Shown here in pieces: positions 15,734 to 24,653 of a stretch of 37,283 nucleotides of DNA. Each line of letters opens with the position of its first letter. Within the stretch, counting starts at the first letter, position 1. A program made the position numbers and the translations under genes. This DNA is from Phycisphaerales bacterium (GTDB lineage: Bacteria > Planctomycetota > Phycisphaerae > UBA1845): positions 1-37,283 of the forward strand of contig JABFSN010000253.1 of NCBI GenBank assembly GCA_013140575.1. Direction: 5' to 3'. The notes under the pieces are model-generated. The model saw only the letters and a list, made by a program, of their open reading frames with translations. It was not told the DNA's origin and did not search any database.

Positions 15734-17287
15734 TTACAAATCGTGCCCGGCATAGCTCAGGTTAAAGCTCTTGTTGCACAGCGGAAAATCCGAAATCGGA
15801 ACGCCGCGAAGCGCCAACGCCAGTCCAAACCAGTTGTGCAGCGACGGGTCTTTCGCTTTGACGAATGCAAGTTTGCCCGCGTCGTCCGTGAAGGCCACGT
15901 GCATCGCCTCGCCTCGCCAGGTTTCGCTCAGTCCGAAAGCCACTGCGTTTGGACAGAGCGGCCCCGGCGCTGCGAACGTCCTTCCCGAGGGCAGGTTTCC
16001 GAGGAGTTCGAGCAGAAACTCCATCGACCGTTGCACCTCCAGCCAGCGCACGGCCGCCCGCGCATAGACGTCCCCGGTAGTCTCGGTCGCGACCGGCAGG
16101 TGACTGAATTGAAAGACGCCGTGGGGGAAATCGTGGCGCACATCGCGCATGCAACCTGATGCCCGTGCGACCGGGCCGACCAGTCCGATCTCTTCGGACT
16201 GCTCCTGGGACAAGACGCCCGTGCCCTCGAACCGCGCGAGCACCGAAGATTGTTCGAACATCATGTCCAGAACCCGGACTACTTCCGGCTGAAGACGATC
16301 CAGTCGTGAATGAAGTCCGTCGGCCATCTCCGGAGGTATATCGAACAACACGCCGCCCGGACGGAGCAGGTTGCGCCCGAACCGGTTACCGCAAATTTCC
16401 AAAGTCAGATTCAGAAACTCACCTCGGAGCCGGCCCAGGAACGATGCCCCGGGAAGGAACGCCACGTCGTTACACAGCGCTCCCAGATCACCGACATGAT
16501 TGGCCAGCCTTTCCAGCTCCAGCGCGATGCCGCGGATCGCGTGGGCTCGAACGCCGACGGCGGCGCCGGCCAACGACTCCAACGCCGTGCAATACGCGAG
16601 TGCGTGACCGACCGAGGCATCCCCCGCGAGGGTCTCGGCCACGATCGCGGAACGCGTCGCGTTGCGATGAAGCAGCAATGGCTCCGCGCCCCGATGTTGA
16701 TAACCCAGGGCAATCTCCAGATGCAGCACTTCCTCGCCGTGGCATTGGAACCGGAAGTGACCCGGTTCAATGATGCCCGCATGAACCGGCCCAACCGCGA
16801 CTTCGTGAACTTCGTCGCCGTCCACACGGTAGAACGGGTAGTCGCCGGGAATGGGCTTGTTCGGGTCGAACGCACCCCACGGTGCGGGCGAGCCGTCGTC
16901 GGTGGCGTGATACCGCAGCGGCTTCAGCCACGGATGCCCGATCGGGTGGACACCGTATTGTTCCGCGATTTCCCGTTCAAACGCCTGCGCCGCCGGCCAA
17001 CGGCCGGTGACGGACGGATACTGCAACGGTCGGCCGTCGGATCGGCGCAGTTCCGAGCGGCAGACCTTCATCGTGCCCTCGCGATCGTCGGCGACGAAGG
17101 CATGGAGCACCACGCCGCCGTCGGGCATGCGTCGTCCGAAGAGTTGGGCCAGTCGCTCGCCCCGACCGCGGGCGGCGGCAACGTGCTCCGCAAATGCGTC
17201 CGGTTCGACGCGCGGAACCGAGTCGATGTCCGCGCGCTCGCCCTGTCGCACCGTCAACCAATCACAGCCATTCACCGGCGTCCTCAC
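15734..17287 (-). CDS. Ehr-like large subunit (NuoC-NuoD/HyfG-like) lacking the NiFe-binding cysteines
   Basis: A 517-residue protein. The start is a GTG at 17287 overlapping the preceding stop by four bases; the longer upstream frame lies within that gene. An N-terminal 30-kDa-like part (to about residue 165) carries FEREIAEQYGVHPIGHPWLK. A 49-kDa-like part begins near GPVHAGIIEPGHFRFQ and contains GEEVLHLEIALGYQHRGAE. In [NiFe] hydrogenases the next stretch holds CxxC; here the aligned residues 221-224 are Ala-Gly-Asp-Ala, just before VGHALAY. The C-terminus ends FPLCNKSFNLSYAGHDL with no second CxxC and no maturation peptide. It cannot bind nickel in the usual way, so it is Ehr- or complex-I-like. 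The substrate is unknown. Confidence 0.88.
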   Translation of the reverse strand: MRTPVNGCDWLTVRQGERADIDSVPRVEPDAFAEHVAAARGRGERLAQLFGRRMPDGGVVLHAFVADDREGTMKVCRSELRRSDGRPLQYPSVTGRWPAAQAFEREIAEQYGVHPIGHPWLKPLRYHATDDGSPAPWGAFDPNKPIPGDYPFYRVDGDEVHEVAVGPVHAGIIEPGHFRFQCHGEEVLHLEIALGYQHRGAEPLLLHRNATRSAIVAETLAGDASVGHALAYCTALESLAGAAVGVRAHAIRGIALELERLANHVGDLGALCNDVAFLPGASFLGRLRGEFLNLTLEICGNRFGRNLLRPGGVLFDIPPEMADGLHSRLDRLQPEVVRVLDMMFEQSSVLARFEGTGVLSQEQSEEIGLVGPVARASGCMRDVRHDFPHGVFQFSHLPVATETTGDVYARAAVRWLEVQRSMEFLLELLGNLPSGRTFAAPGPLCPNAVAFGLSETWRGEAMHVAFTDDAGKLAFVKAKDPSLHNWFGLALALRGVPISDFPLCNKSFNLSYAGHDL

Positions 17288-18771
17288 GGAAGGACCTCCA
17301 TTCCCCGAGGGACGGCCGCGAGCGACGCCGTCGCCGGCGGTTGGAGCGTCGCGGCGGCGGCGCAAAGCGCGTCGCGCAGAAACGCAGGCTGGTACGCGCC
17401 GAAGACGAACGCGGCGAGCAACAACAGTGCAGCCGGCGTGAGCATGGCAATACTCCGCCACCGTTCTTCATCACCACGCACGGAATCGAGCTTTTCGGGC
17501 GGCGGTCCGAAGACCATGGGCAGCATCGCGGTCATAACCCCGACGAACACGATGCAGAGTGTCAGAAGGAACAGTCCCAGAACCCACCACTGAGCCCTCT
17601 GCGCCGCGGCAAACACGATTCCGAGTTCGCTGAAGAACATGCCGAAGGGGGGCAGGCCGCAGGTCGCACAGAGTCCGCCGAGGAACAAGACGCCGGCGAC
17701 CGGATGGTGGTGCAGCGCTCCGCGCACGTCGCTCACGCGATTGCTCTTGTAAAGCCGCCAGAAGAAGCCGGCCATGAAGAAGAGAACGCCCTTGTTCAAC
17801 GTGTTGTGCAGGGCGTGAAGCATGCTCGCGTAAGACCCTCCATGGCCCAGTCCGACGCCGATCACCATCACGCCCATATGCTCCACGCTGGTATAGGCGA
17901 AAATGCGGCGATAGTCATTGTTCCCCACGACGAACACAGCCGCCGTCGCTATGGAGAGCAAACCGAACACCACCAGCCAGCCGCCGGCGAAATCGGCAAG
18001 TCCCGCCGCCGAGCATATTTGCAAAATGCGTAGAATGCCGATGAACGCGCCCAGCGTCATACCGCCGGAAAGCAGCGCCGCGACGGGGGGCGGCGCCTCG
18101 CCATACGCATCAGGCTTCCAACTGTGCAGCGGCGACAGCCCCATCTTGGCGCCGAATCCGACCAGAGCCAGAAGAAAACCCGCACGCAACCACACGACGT
18201 TGAGTTCGCCGGCGCGCAAGATCAAATCGCTCCAGACGAGCGACAGGACGGGCTCGGTCTCCGACGCTGCCACCGCGATACAGAATACCCCGAGCAGGGC
18301 AAGCGCGATACCCACCGAGTTCATCAACAAGAACTTCCACGTTGCCTCCAGCGAACGGGCGCTCAGCCGGAAGTAGATCAGCGGCGTCGCCGTTAGAGAG
18401 GCCGTCTCCATCGCAACCCACAGCACGCCCAGATGCCTGCTCAGGCACACCGCACTGAGCGAAGCCAGCAGAGCAAGCATGCAGGCCAGGAAAATGCGTT
18501 GCGAGAGAAGCGCTTTGCGATGATACCCCACGAAATAGACCGAAGTCGCGGCAAACAACACGCTCATCAGACTAACAAATAAATGCCCCAGCGGCTCGAT
18601 CCCGAAGAACAAATCAACTTTGCCGCCAAACCCCGCGGACCAGCTCCATATCGTCACTCCGAGATGCGCCGCGCATCCCAAGACCAGACTCGCAAGACGC
18701 AAACGCGGACCCGGCAGGGCGATGCACGCCGCCGCAAAGATCACGGGGACCACAATCAGGAGCACATGCAC
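17284..18771 (-). CDS. HyfF/NuoN-like ion-translocating membrane subunit
   Basis: A 495-residue polytopic protein with about 13-14 membrane helices. It starts at a GTG at 18771, two bases after the upstream stop. Antiporter-type signature residues are visible: Glu in LWVAMETASLTATPLIYFR and Lys in GFGAKMGLSPLHSWKPDAYG, followed by PPPVAALLSGGMTLGA. A second Lys lies in HNTLNKGVLFFMAGF. The HSWKPDAYGEAP form is characteristic of HyfF-type subunits rather than NuoL. It should form one of three proton- or sodium-channel subunits of the complex. Its stop overlaps the large-subunit start (GTGA). Confidence 0.9.
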   Translation of the reverse strand: MHVLLIVVPVIFAAACIALPGPRLRLASLVLGCAAHLGVTIWSWSAGFGGKVDLFFGIEPLGHLFVSLMSVLFAATSVYFVGYHRKALLSQRIFLACMLALLASLSAVCLSRHLGVLWVAMETASLTATPLIYFRLSARSLEATWKFLLMNSVGIALALLGVFCIAVAASETEPVLSLVWSDLILRAGELNVVWLRAGFLLALVGFGAKMGLSPLHSWKPDAYGEAPPPVAALLSGGMTLGAFIGILRILQICSAAGLADFAGGWLVVFGLLSIATAAVFVVGNNDYRRIFAYTSVEHMGVMVIGVGLGHGGSYASMLHALHNTLNKGVLFFMAGFFWRLYKSNRVSDVRGALHHHPVAGVLFLGGLCATCGLPPFGMFFSELGIVFAAAQRAQWWVLGLFLLTLCIVFVGVMTAMLPMVFGPPPEKLDSVRGDEERWRSIAMLTPAALLLLAAFVFGAYQPAFLRDALCAAAATLQPPATASLAAVPRGMEVLP

Positions 18772-18773
18772 GT

Positions 18774-19433
18774 TTAAGACTCCCTCAGCGCATCGAGCAG
18801 ATGGGTGTCCATATGATCAAACTCGCGACGAATATGGTACACGACGATGCCCATGATAAACACGCCCACAAAGAGGTCCAGGAGAATCCCAAGTTCCACC
18901 AGCGCCGGCGTCTGGTCCAGCAGGAGCAGACCAAAGACGAAGACGCCGTTCTCCACGACCAAATAACCGAGAACCTGAGTAATGGCCTTCGCACGGCTGA
19001 CGAGAATCAGCAGGCCATTAAACAGGGTCGCCACGGCGACGGGGACCAATAAATCCGTCGGCGCTCGTGATGGAAGCGGCATTCCGTCTGCAAATGCAAA
19101 GCTGGCGACGATGATCAACGCCCCCAAAAGGACCGATGCAGTAAAGCCGATGAATGGCTCGACCTCTCGATGAATTTCGCCGCTGCGGAGCACTCGAAGC
19201 AGAATCCACGGTATCAAGAGCACCTTCAGACCCATCGTTCCCGCTGCGATGGCGAACACATGAACTCCCGGCGCGGCGTCGTGACTGAATCCGACGGCCA
19301 CCGGCAGGAGCGCGAGCAACAGGCTTTGAACAGCGAAAGTCCGAATGCACGCCGCCATGCGGCTGGTGGCCAGCATGGCGAGATTCAGCAGCGCGGCGAG
19401 AATCAGGATCGAATCCATGACCGACCGCAACAT
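18774..19433 (-). CDS. HyfE/NuoK-like membrane subunit
   Basis: A 219-residue protein with about seven membrane helices. It has the HyfE layout, which contains a NuoK-like three-helix core. TRMAACIRTFAVQSLLLALL-type Ser/Arg residues are seen in the first helices as SRMAACIRTFAVQ. KAITQVLGYLVVENGVFVFG carries the conserved Glu, and ELGILLDLFVGVFIMGIVVY is helix-like near the end. The ATG at 19433 overlaps the preceding HyfC-like stop by one base (TGATG). The C-terminal tail IRREFDHMDTHLLDAL is a marked family feature. It joins the antiporter modules to the rest of the membrane arm. Confidence 0.88.
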   Translation of the reverse strand: MLRSVMDSILILAALLNLAMLATSRMAACIRTFAVQSLLLALLPVAVGFSHDAAPGVHVFAIAAGTMGLKVLLIPWILLRVLRSGEIHREVEPFIGFTASVLLGALIIVASFAFADGMPLPSRAPTDLLVPVAVATLFNGLLILVSRAKAITQVLGYLVVENGVFVFGLLLLDQTPALVELGILLDLFVGVFIMGIVVYHIRREFDHMDTHLLDALRES

Positions 19434-20368
19434 CAGCCCGTCCTCCGCATCAGGACCAACACCACGGCGATCGCGGAGAGTACCGTGGCGCCGGCCAGAA
19501 ACATCGGTATGCGGTTCAAGCGCAACCGCGCCGTCGCCGACTCGACGACGCCGACCAGCACGGCCAATACGCCGAGTTCCGCGATTCGCAGCGTCGAACC
19601 GAATAGGCCGATCTCTTGCGAATGTGGAATCGCGGCGTGAATCAGAATGGACCCGAGCAAAGTGAATTTAAGAGCGATGCCATAGGTGATAAAAGCGAAT
19701 TCCGGCCCGCTGTGATCGAGCACCATGACCTCGTGAATCATGGTGAGTTCCAGGTGCGTCGCCGGATCATCCACCGGAACGCGGCACGTCTCCGTCAACA
19801 GGACCACGAAGAGCGCTCCCGCGACCAGTATCATCGCCGGGCCGGCAATCCTCCACTCGAGCAAGAGCCCGGGTCCGATCATCTCGCTGAGCTGCAGGCT
19901 CTTTGTGGCCACGGCCATAACCACAAACGCCAGAAAAAGCGCCGGTTCCGACATGGCCCCGAATGTCACTTCCCGCGATGCTCCCATTCCCTCGAAGCTG
20001 CTGCCCGTATCCATGGCTGCCAGGACGGTGAACATGCGGCCAAGCGCCAGAAGGTAGGCCAGCAGGATTACGTCGCCCGAGAACCCCATGAGCGACTCAT
20101 TGGAAAGTACAGGGATAAGCGTGGCGGCGGTCAACAGGGCGGCCAGACTGACGATTGGTCCGGCGCGAAAGACCCAGGTCGTCGTCTTACTGTAGACGGC
20201 ATGCTTCTGGATTAACTTGTGAAGATCGTAATAGGGCTGCAACCACGGCGGCCCCACGCGCCCGCCGAACCACGCCTTGGTCTTGGCGATGACGCTCATA
20301 AGCATGGGTGGCATCGCCAGAACCAAGGCCAGTTCCGGGACAAACAGAATGGCCCGAACCGCGGTCAT
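19433..20368 (-). CDS. HyfC/NuoH-like membrane subunit
   Basis: A 311-residue membrane protein of the NuoH/HyfC family, which links the redox module to the ion-pumping arm. Signature segments are RVGPPWLQPYYDLHKLIQKH near the N-terminus, then YLLALGRMFTVLAAMDTGSSFEGMGASREVTFG, split here as two adjoining stretches ending in the conserved SREVTFG. VPVDDPATHLELTMIHEVMV carries the conserved acidic residues. It has about eight membrane helices. The ATG at 20368 overlaps the second HyfB-like stop by four bases. The gene order HyfB-C-E-F-G matches hyf/ehr clusters. Confidence 0.92.
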   Translation of the reverse strand: MTAVRAILFVPELALVLAMPPMLMSVIAKTKAWFGGRVGPPWLQPYYDLHKLIQKHAVYSKTTTWVFRAGPIVSLAALLTAATLIPVLSNESLMGFSGDVILLAYLLALGRMFTVLAAMDTGSSFEGMGASREVTFGAMSEPALFLAFVVMAVATKSLQLSEMIGPGLLLEWRIAGPAMILVAGALFVVLLTETCRVPVDDPATHLELTMIHEVMVLDHSGPEFAFITYGIALKFTLLGSILIHAAIPHSQEIGLFGSTLRIAELGVLAVLVGVVESATARLRLNRIPMFLAGATVLSAIAVVLVLMRRTG

Positions 20369-22551
20369 GGATGACCTCCGATCATGGACACATGCCCGAC
20401 ATTTCGTTCGACCACCACGCCTGTTCGATCCGCGGCTGAAATCGCTTCAATCAAAAACAGAACCACCAGGGTCAGCACAAGAAACAGCAGGCGGACCTGT
20501 ATGCTGCCTCGACGCAACGCGGCGATAGCAGCGTTCAAAATCGCCCGCACCGGACCAGGTCGCCGGCGTGCCATGACCGGTGAGTCGGCCGGCGACTCTA
20601 TCTCTCTCAAACGGGAGACGGTTCGCACCATGGCAAACAACCGCGCAATTCCGCGGAACAACGGCGCAAACACGTCACGCTCGGCAATGTCCGGCGCCTG
20701 CGTTTCCAACCGGGAGGCCTCCGGAAAAGAACCGTACGGGGCGACGACCACTCGTTCAGACCATAGCAGGCTTCGACACGTCTCTACCAGGAACGAAGCG
20801 AAGGACGAAGACGTGTACTGCATTCTCGCCGTCGGCCGGGCGTATCCGCAGCCCCATGTCGCCACCGTCCGCGCTCTCTGGGCATCGCGAACCGAGCCAC
20901 GCGGCCGCGCCCATCTCCGCAGGGCGGACAAGCCGCCCATTGAAACCAAGAGGAGCAACGCCATCCCGGAAAGACTTGACGCCGGCGCCAGGACACTGGG
21001 GAGCAGCGTCTCGATATTACCGACCGGCACGCTTGCGAGTTCCGCGATTGCCGATCGAACCAGCGGCACCCAAAAACCGGGTAGCACCCCGATCACCACG
21101 CATAACGACCCCAGTGCCGCCATTGCTCCGAGCATTCCGGCGGGCGTCGCGTGCGACCCAACGCCTCCCTCGCGCGGTTCACCGAGAAAGACGGCGCCGA
21201 ACACCTTCGCGAAACAGGCCAACGCCAGACCGCCCATCAGCGCCAGTGCCGCCACGCCGACGGCCGTCAATCCCCCGACCACGCCGGTTCCGCGGATTGA
21301 GCCATCAAAAAGAGCGCCGTAGATCACCCATTCGCCCAGAAAACCGTTCAACGGCGGCAGTCCGCAGATCGCGACGGCCCCGACGAGAAAAAGCAGGGCA
21401 TTGACCGGCGTCCGGCGGGCCAGCCCGCCCAGTCGCTCAATCTCTCCCGTCCCGGTTGAGTGCTGCACGGCGCCGGCCGAAAGGAAGAGCAGGCCCTTGA
21501 ACAGTGCATGGTTGGTTACGTGCAGAAGCGCCCCCGCGTACCCGAGCACGCTGAGTACCGGCTCGTTCATCGCCTCGCCGAGCAGCCCGGCGCTGAGTGC
21601 CAGTGCAATGATGCCGATGTTCTCCACCGTGTGATACGCCAGCAGACGTTTTAAGTCGTGCTGAGCCAGCGCGTAGAGGACTCCCATCACGCCGCTCACC
21701 ACGCCAACCAGCAGCATTATTTCGCCGCACATGATCGGCAACGGCGGCAACCATGTGAAAAGCCGGAGCAGTCCGTAGATCCCCATCTTCACGACCACGC
21801 CGGACAGAAGCGCCGACACCGGCGTCGGCGCGACCGGATGGGCGGCCGGCAACCACACGTGCATGGGCATGAATCCCGCCTTGGTGCCGAACCCCAGAAG
21901 ACCGAGCATGAAGAGCGTCGTGAGCGTGTTTCGATCGTCGGCCCCGACGGCCCCGGCAAACGCGGAAAACGCAGTCGTTCCGGCTAGCGCGAACAGAATG
22001 CCGAAGAGCGGCACGACGAATAAGGCCGTGCCCAGATGCGTTGCCACCAGATACATCCACGCCCCGCGGCGCACTTCGGCGCGCTCATGGTGAAACGCAA
22101 CCAGGAAGAACGCGCAGAGCGTCATTCCCTCCCAACTGACCAGGAACACTACCGCGTCCGCGGCGCACACCAGTAGAATCAAAGATGCCAGCAGCCCGCA
22201 GAAGAGCGCACAATACGCCGGCGTCGCCTCTCGGCCTACCCCCGCGCGCATGTACGTCGCCGAGTAGACGGCCACGCACGCCGCGAGCACGCCGATGGTC
22301 ATCAGGAACCACGCGGAAAGACCGTCAATACTCAACGAAGCGGTGCCCAAAGACAGCGGCCACGCCACCGCGCATGCTATTGGCGATGACGCGCGAATTA
22401 GAGAGTCGCCCGACGCGATCACCACCAGGACCGAGGCCACGAATGCCAGGAACATGGACAGGTGCAGCGCCGGACGCGCCGCACGCATGAGCAGGAGCGA
22501 CGTTGCCATCCCCCCGGCGAGAAGCGCCAGGCTCGTCAGCACCACAGTCAT
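20365..22551 (-). CDS. second HyfB-like antiporter subunit (tandem paralogue)
   Basis: A 728-residue polytopic protein with about 14 N-terminal membrane helices. Antiporter residues are visible: Glu in VVFLVSWEGMTLCAFFLVAF, Lys in GFGTKAGFMPMHVWLPAAH, the conserved Lys in NHALFKGLLFLSAGAVQ, and HP/VAPTPVSALLSG. Past residue 560 comes a HyfB-specific region with WGCGYARPTARMQYTSSSF and one last membrane helix near residues 688-706. It is clearly related along its whole length to the gene upstream of it and overlaps it by four bases. Compared with that copy it has a longer, more polar C-terminal loop (about 600-680). It would be a third proton- or sodium-pumping subunit. Confidence 0.9.
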   Translation of the reverse strand: MTVVLTSLALLAGGMATSLLLMRAARPALHLSMFLAFVASVLVVIASGDSLIRASSPIACAVAWPLSLGTASLSIDGLSAWFLMTIGVLAACVAVYSATYMRAGVGREATPAYCALFCGLLASLILLVCAADAVVFLVSWEGMTLCAFFLVAFHHERAEVRRGAWMYLVATHLGTALFVVPLFGILFALAGTTAFSAFAGAVGADDRNTLTTLFMLGLLGFGTKAGFMPMHVWLPAAHPVAPTPVSALLSGVVVKMGIYGLLRLFTWLPPLPIMCGEIMLLVGVVSGVMGVLYALAQHDLKRLLAYHTVENIGIIALALSAGLLGEAMNEPVLSVLGYAGALLHVTNHALFKGLLFLSAGAVQHSTGTGEIERLGGLARRTPVNALLFLVGAVAICGLPPLNGFLGEWVIYGALFDGSIRGTGVVGGLTAVGVAALALMGGLALACFAKVFGAVFLGEPREGGVGSHATPAGMLGAMAALGSLCVVIGVLPGFWVPLVRSAIAELASVPVGNIETLLPSVLAPASSLSGMALLLLVSMGGLSALRRWARPRGSVRDAQRARTVATWGCGYARPTARMQYTSSSFASFLVETCRSLLWSERVVVAPYGSFPEASRLETQAPDIAERDVFAPLFRGIARLFAMVRTVSRLREIESPADSPVMARRRPGPVRAILNAAIAALRRGSIQVRLLFLVLTLVVLFLIEAISAADRTGVVVERNVGHVSMIGGHP

Positions 22552-24653
22552 CCGTCTTGATCCATCCCGCCCCGTGCGCCTCGCTCGATGGAATCGTCGC
22601 CCGTCGAGGGCGCAGCGCCCGGCATCGCGGCGCCGTTACGTGGACGCGCCGAAAACGGGGCGGTCCATCCTTCGACAAGAAATACAATCAATACCGTCGC
22701 GACGATATAGACCAGGTACAACTGAATTCGGCCGTGCTGGAGCGGCAAGAGGCGTTCAAACAGCCGGGCCAGCCACGTGAACATCGGACTGTAAACTCGC
22801 TCGTGCGCGAAATCGCGCGTCACCGTCGAAAGCCGACCCGGCATTGGAAAACACGTTGAAAGGGACGGCGCCCGTCGCAGGGGGCGAAGGACAAACCGGA
22901 AGCACCGCATGACCTTCCACCCATAAGAGGAGCCCGTGTACTGCATCGTCCTTGCCGGAAACGCGTATCCGCACCCCCATGTACCGCCTGCTCCGCCGAC
23001 GGCCGCTCCCGGCGCCATGCGCCGCCGAACGACCAGGAGCCCGATCGTGACGACGATGAGAACGCCGAGTGGCCGCAAGAGTCGCCCGATCGGCTCGAGT
23101 GCAACGGCGATCGTGTCGGTTTTCCCAGACGCCTCCATCGCGAATGGCGTCAGGGCAGCGGATACCGCAGCAACCAGAGCTCCCGAGCCGAGGGCACCCG
23201 TCACGCACGCCGCTGCGAGGATCAGCATGCCCGCAAGCATGAATGGCGGGGTGTCGTGCACGGTGAGGCTCGGATCCCGCCGCGCGCCCAGGAACATGAC
23301 GGAAAAAGTCTTCGAGAAAGCCACCAGCGCCAATCCGCCGATCAATGCCAAAGCCGCCGCGCACGACGCCGGCAACGCCGCATACGAATTCGGCAAACGC
23401 ACGACACCCTGCAGGATCCCCGTGTAGATGGCGAATTCGCTAACGAAACCGTTCAGCGGCGGCAGCCCGCAGATGGCCACCGCCCCGACCAGAAACGCAA
23501 GTGCGTTCCAAGGCGTCCGCCGCGCCAGTCCGCCCAAGCGTTCCATGTCCCCGGTGCCCGTATCGTGCAACACCGCGCCGGCCGACAGGAACAGTAGCCC
23601 CTTAAACAGCCCGTGATTGAGCACGTGCAGCAGCGCCCCTCCCAATCCGACGGCGACCAGTTCGGGCCGGTTCAACGACCGCCCCAGCAACGCCACGGAA
23701 ATCGCCAGCCCGATGATGCCGATGTTCTCGACGCTCGAGTACGCGAGCATGCGCTTGACCTGTCGCTGCCCCAACGCGTACAGAATCCCCATCACCCCGG
23801 TCACCAGCGAAACGATCATCAGCCCGACGGCGCAACCGGCCGGTAGATCGGGAAGCCACGACACCAGCCGCAACAATCCATAAATACCCGTTTTGATGAC
23901 CGCACCCGACATCAATGCCGAAACCGGGCTCGGAGCCACCGGATGGGCCGCCGGAAGCCACACATGGAACGGCATGAATCCCGCCTTCGTGCCGAACCCC
24001 ACGACGCCCAGCGTAAACAAGACGACGCACCACGCCACCTCGGAAGCACCGACCGCTCCCCGGAACCCATCGATGGAGGTGCCTCCGGTTCGCGCGACGA
24101 AAACTGCGAAAACCGGCACCACGCCCAACGCTGTCCCCAGGTGCGTCGCGACCAGATACGTCCACGCGCCGCGCCGCGCCTCCCCGTCCTGGTCATGAAA
24201 TCCAACGAGGAAAAACGCCGACACGCTCATCAACTCCCAGCCGACGAGAAACAAAACGGCGTCGGCCGCGCAGACCACCAGAACCATGGCCGCGATCAGC
24301 GTGCAGAACAGCGGCGCATACGCCCCGTTTGGACCGTATCCGTCCGCGTCGTCGAAATAGTCCCACGAATAGACCGACGCGCCCACGCCCACCGCGCCGA
24401 TCACCAGAAGGAACCAGGCCGACAACCCGTCGACCGCCAGCCGGGCGCCCCCCAGCGCCAGCGGCCACTCGGCGGCGAGGCGCGTGGTCTCGCCGCCGCG
24501 AAGTACGTTCCAGCCGCCCAGAACGCAAAGCACGCCCGCCATCCCCGCGGCCGCCATTCCGATGCGCAACCCGGTGCGGCGGCGCTTCGCTGCGAGCAGC
24601 GACGCGGCCGCTCCCGATGCGAGCACCGCCAACGCGAGCGACACGTGCGTCAC
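22548..24653 (-). CDS. first HyfB-like antiporter subunit
   Basis: A 701-residue membrane protein of the HyfB/NuoL-type antiporter family. The conserved acidic position is in AVLFLVGWELMSVSAFFLVG, and the pumping Lys in GFGTKAGFMPFHVWLPAAHP. NHGLFKGLLFLSAGAVLHDT carries the second Lys. After the antiporter core comes the HyfB tail with WGCGYAFPARTMQYTGSSY and one helix near residues 649-666 (IQLYLVYIVATVLIVFLVEG). The ATG at 24653 overlaps the stop of the upstream EIIA-fusion gene by four bases. It is the first structural gene of the operon. Confidence 0.92.
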   Translation of the reverse strand: MTHVSLALAVLASGAAASLLAAKRRRTGLRIGMAAAGMAGVLCVLGGWNVLRGGETTRLAAEWPLALGGARLAVDGLSAWFLLVIGAVGVGASVYSWDYFDDADGYGPNGAYAPLFCTLIAAMVLVVCAADAVLFLVGWELMSVSAFFLVGFHDQDGEARRGAWTYLVATHLGTALGVVPVFAVFVARTGGTSIDGFRGAVGASEVAWCVVLFTLGVVGFGTKAGFMPFHVWLPAAHPVAPSPVSALMSGAVIKTGIYGLLRLVSWLPDLPAGCAVGLMIVSLVTGVMGILYALGQRQVKRMLAYSSVENIGIIGLAISVALLGRSLNRPELVAVGLGGALLHVLNHGLFKGLLFLSAGAVLHDTGTGDMERLGGLARRTPWNALAFLVGAVAICGLPPLNGFVSEFAIYTGILQGVVRLPNSYAALPASCAAALALIGGLALVAFSKTFSVMFLGARRDPSLTVHDTPPFMLAGMLILAAACVTGALGSGALVAAVSAALTPFAMEASGKTDTIAVALEPIGRLLRPLGVLIVVTIGLLVVRRRMAPGAAVGGAGGTWGCGYAFPARTMQYTGSSYGWKVMRCFRFVLRPLRRAPSLSTCFPMPGRLSTVTRDFAHERVYSPMFTWLARLFERLLPLQHGRIQLYLVYIVATVLIVFLVEGWTAPFSARPRNGAAMPGAAPSTGDDSIERGARGGMDQDG

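Noticed and set aside
15734-17287. Functional [NiFe] hydrogenase large subunit
   Set aside because: The gene resembles HyfG but both CxxC nickel-ligand pairs are absent, so hydrogenase activity is not supported.
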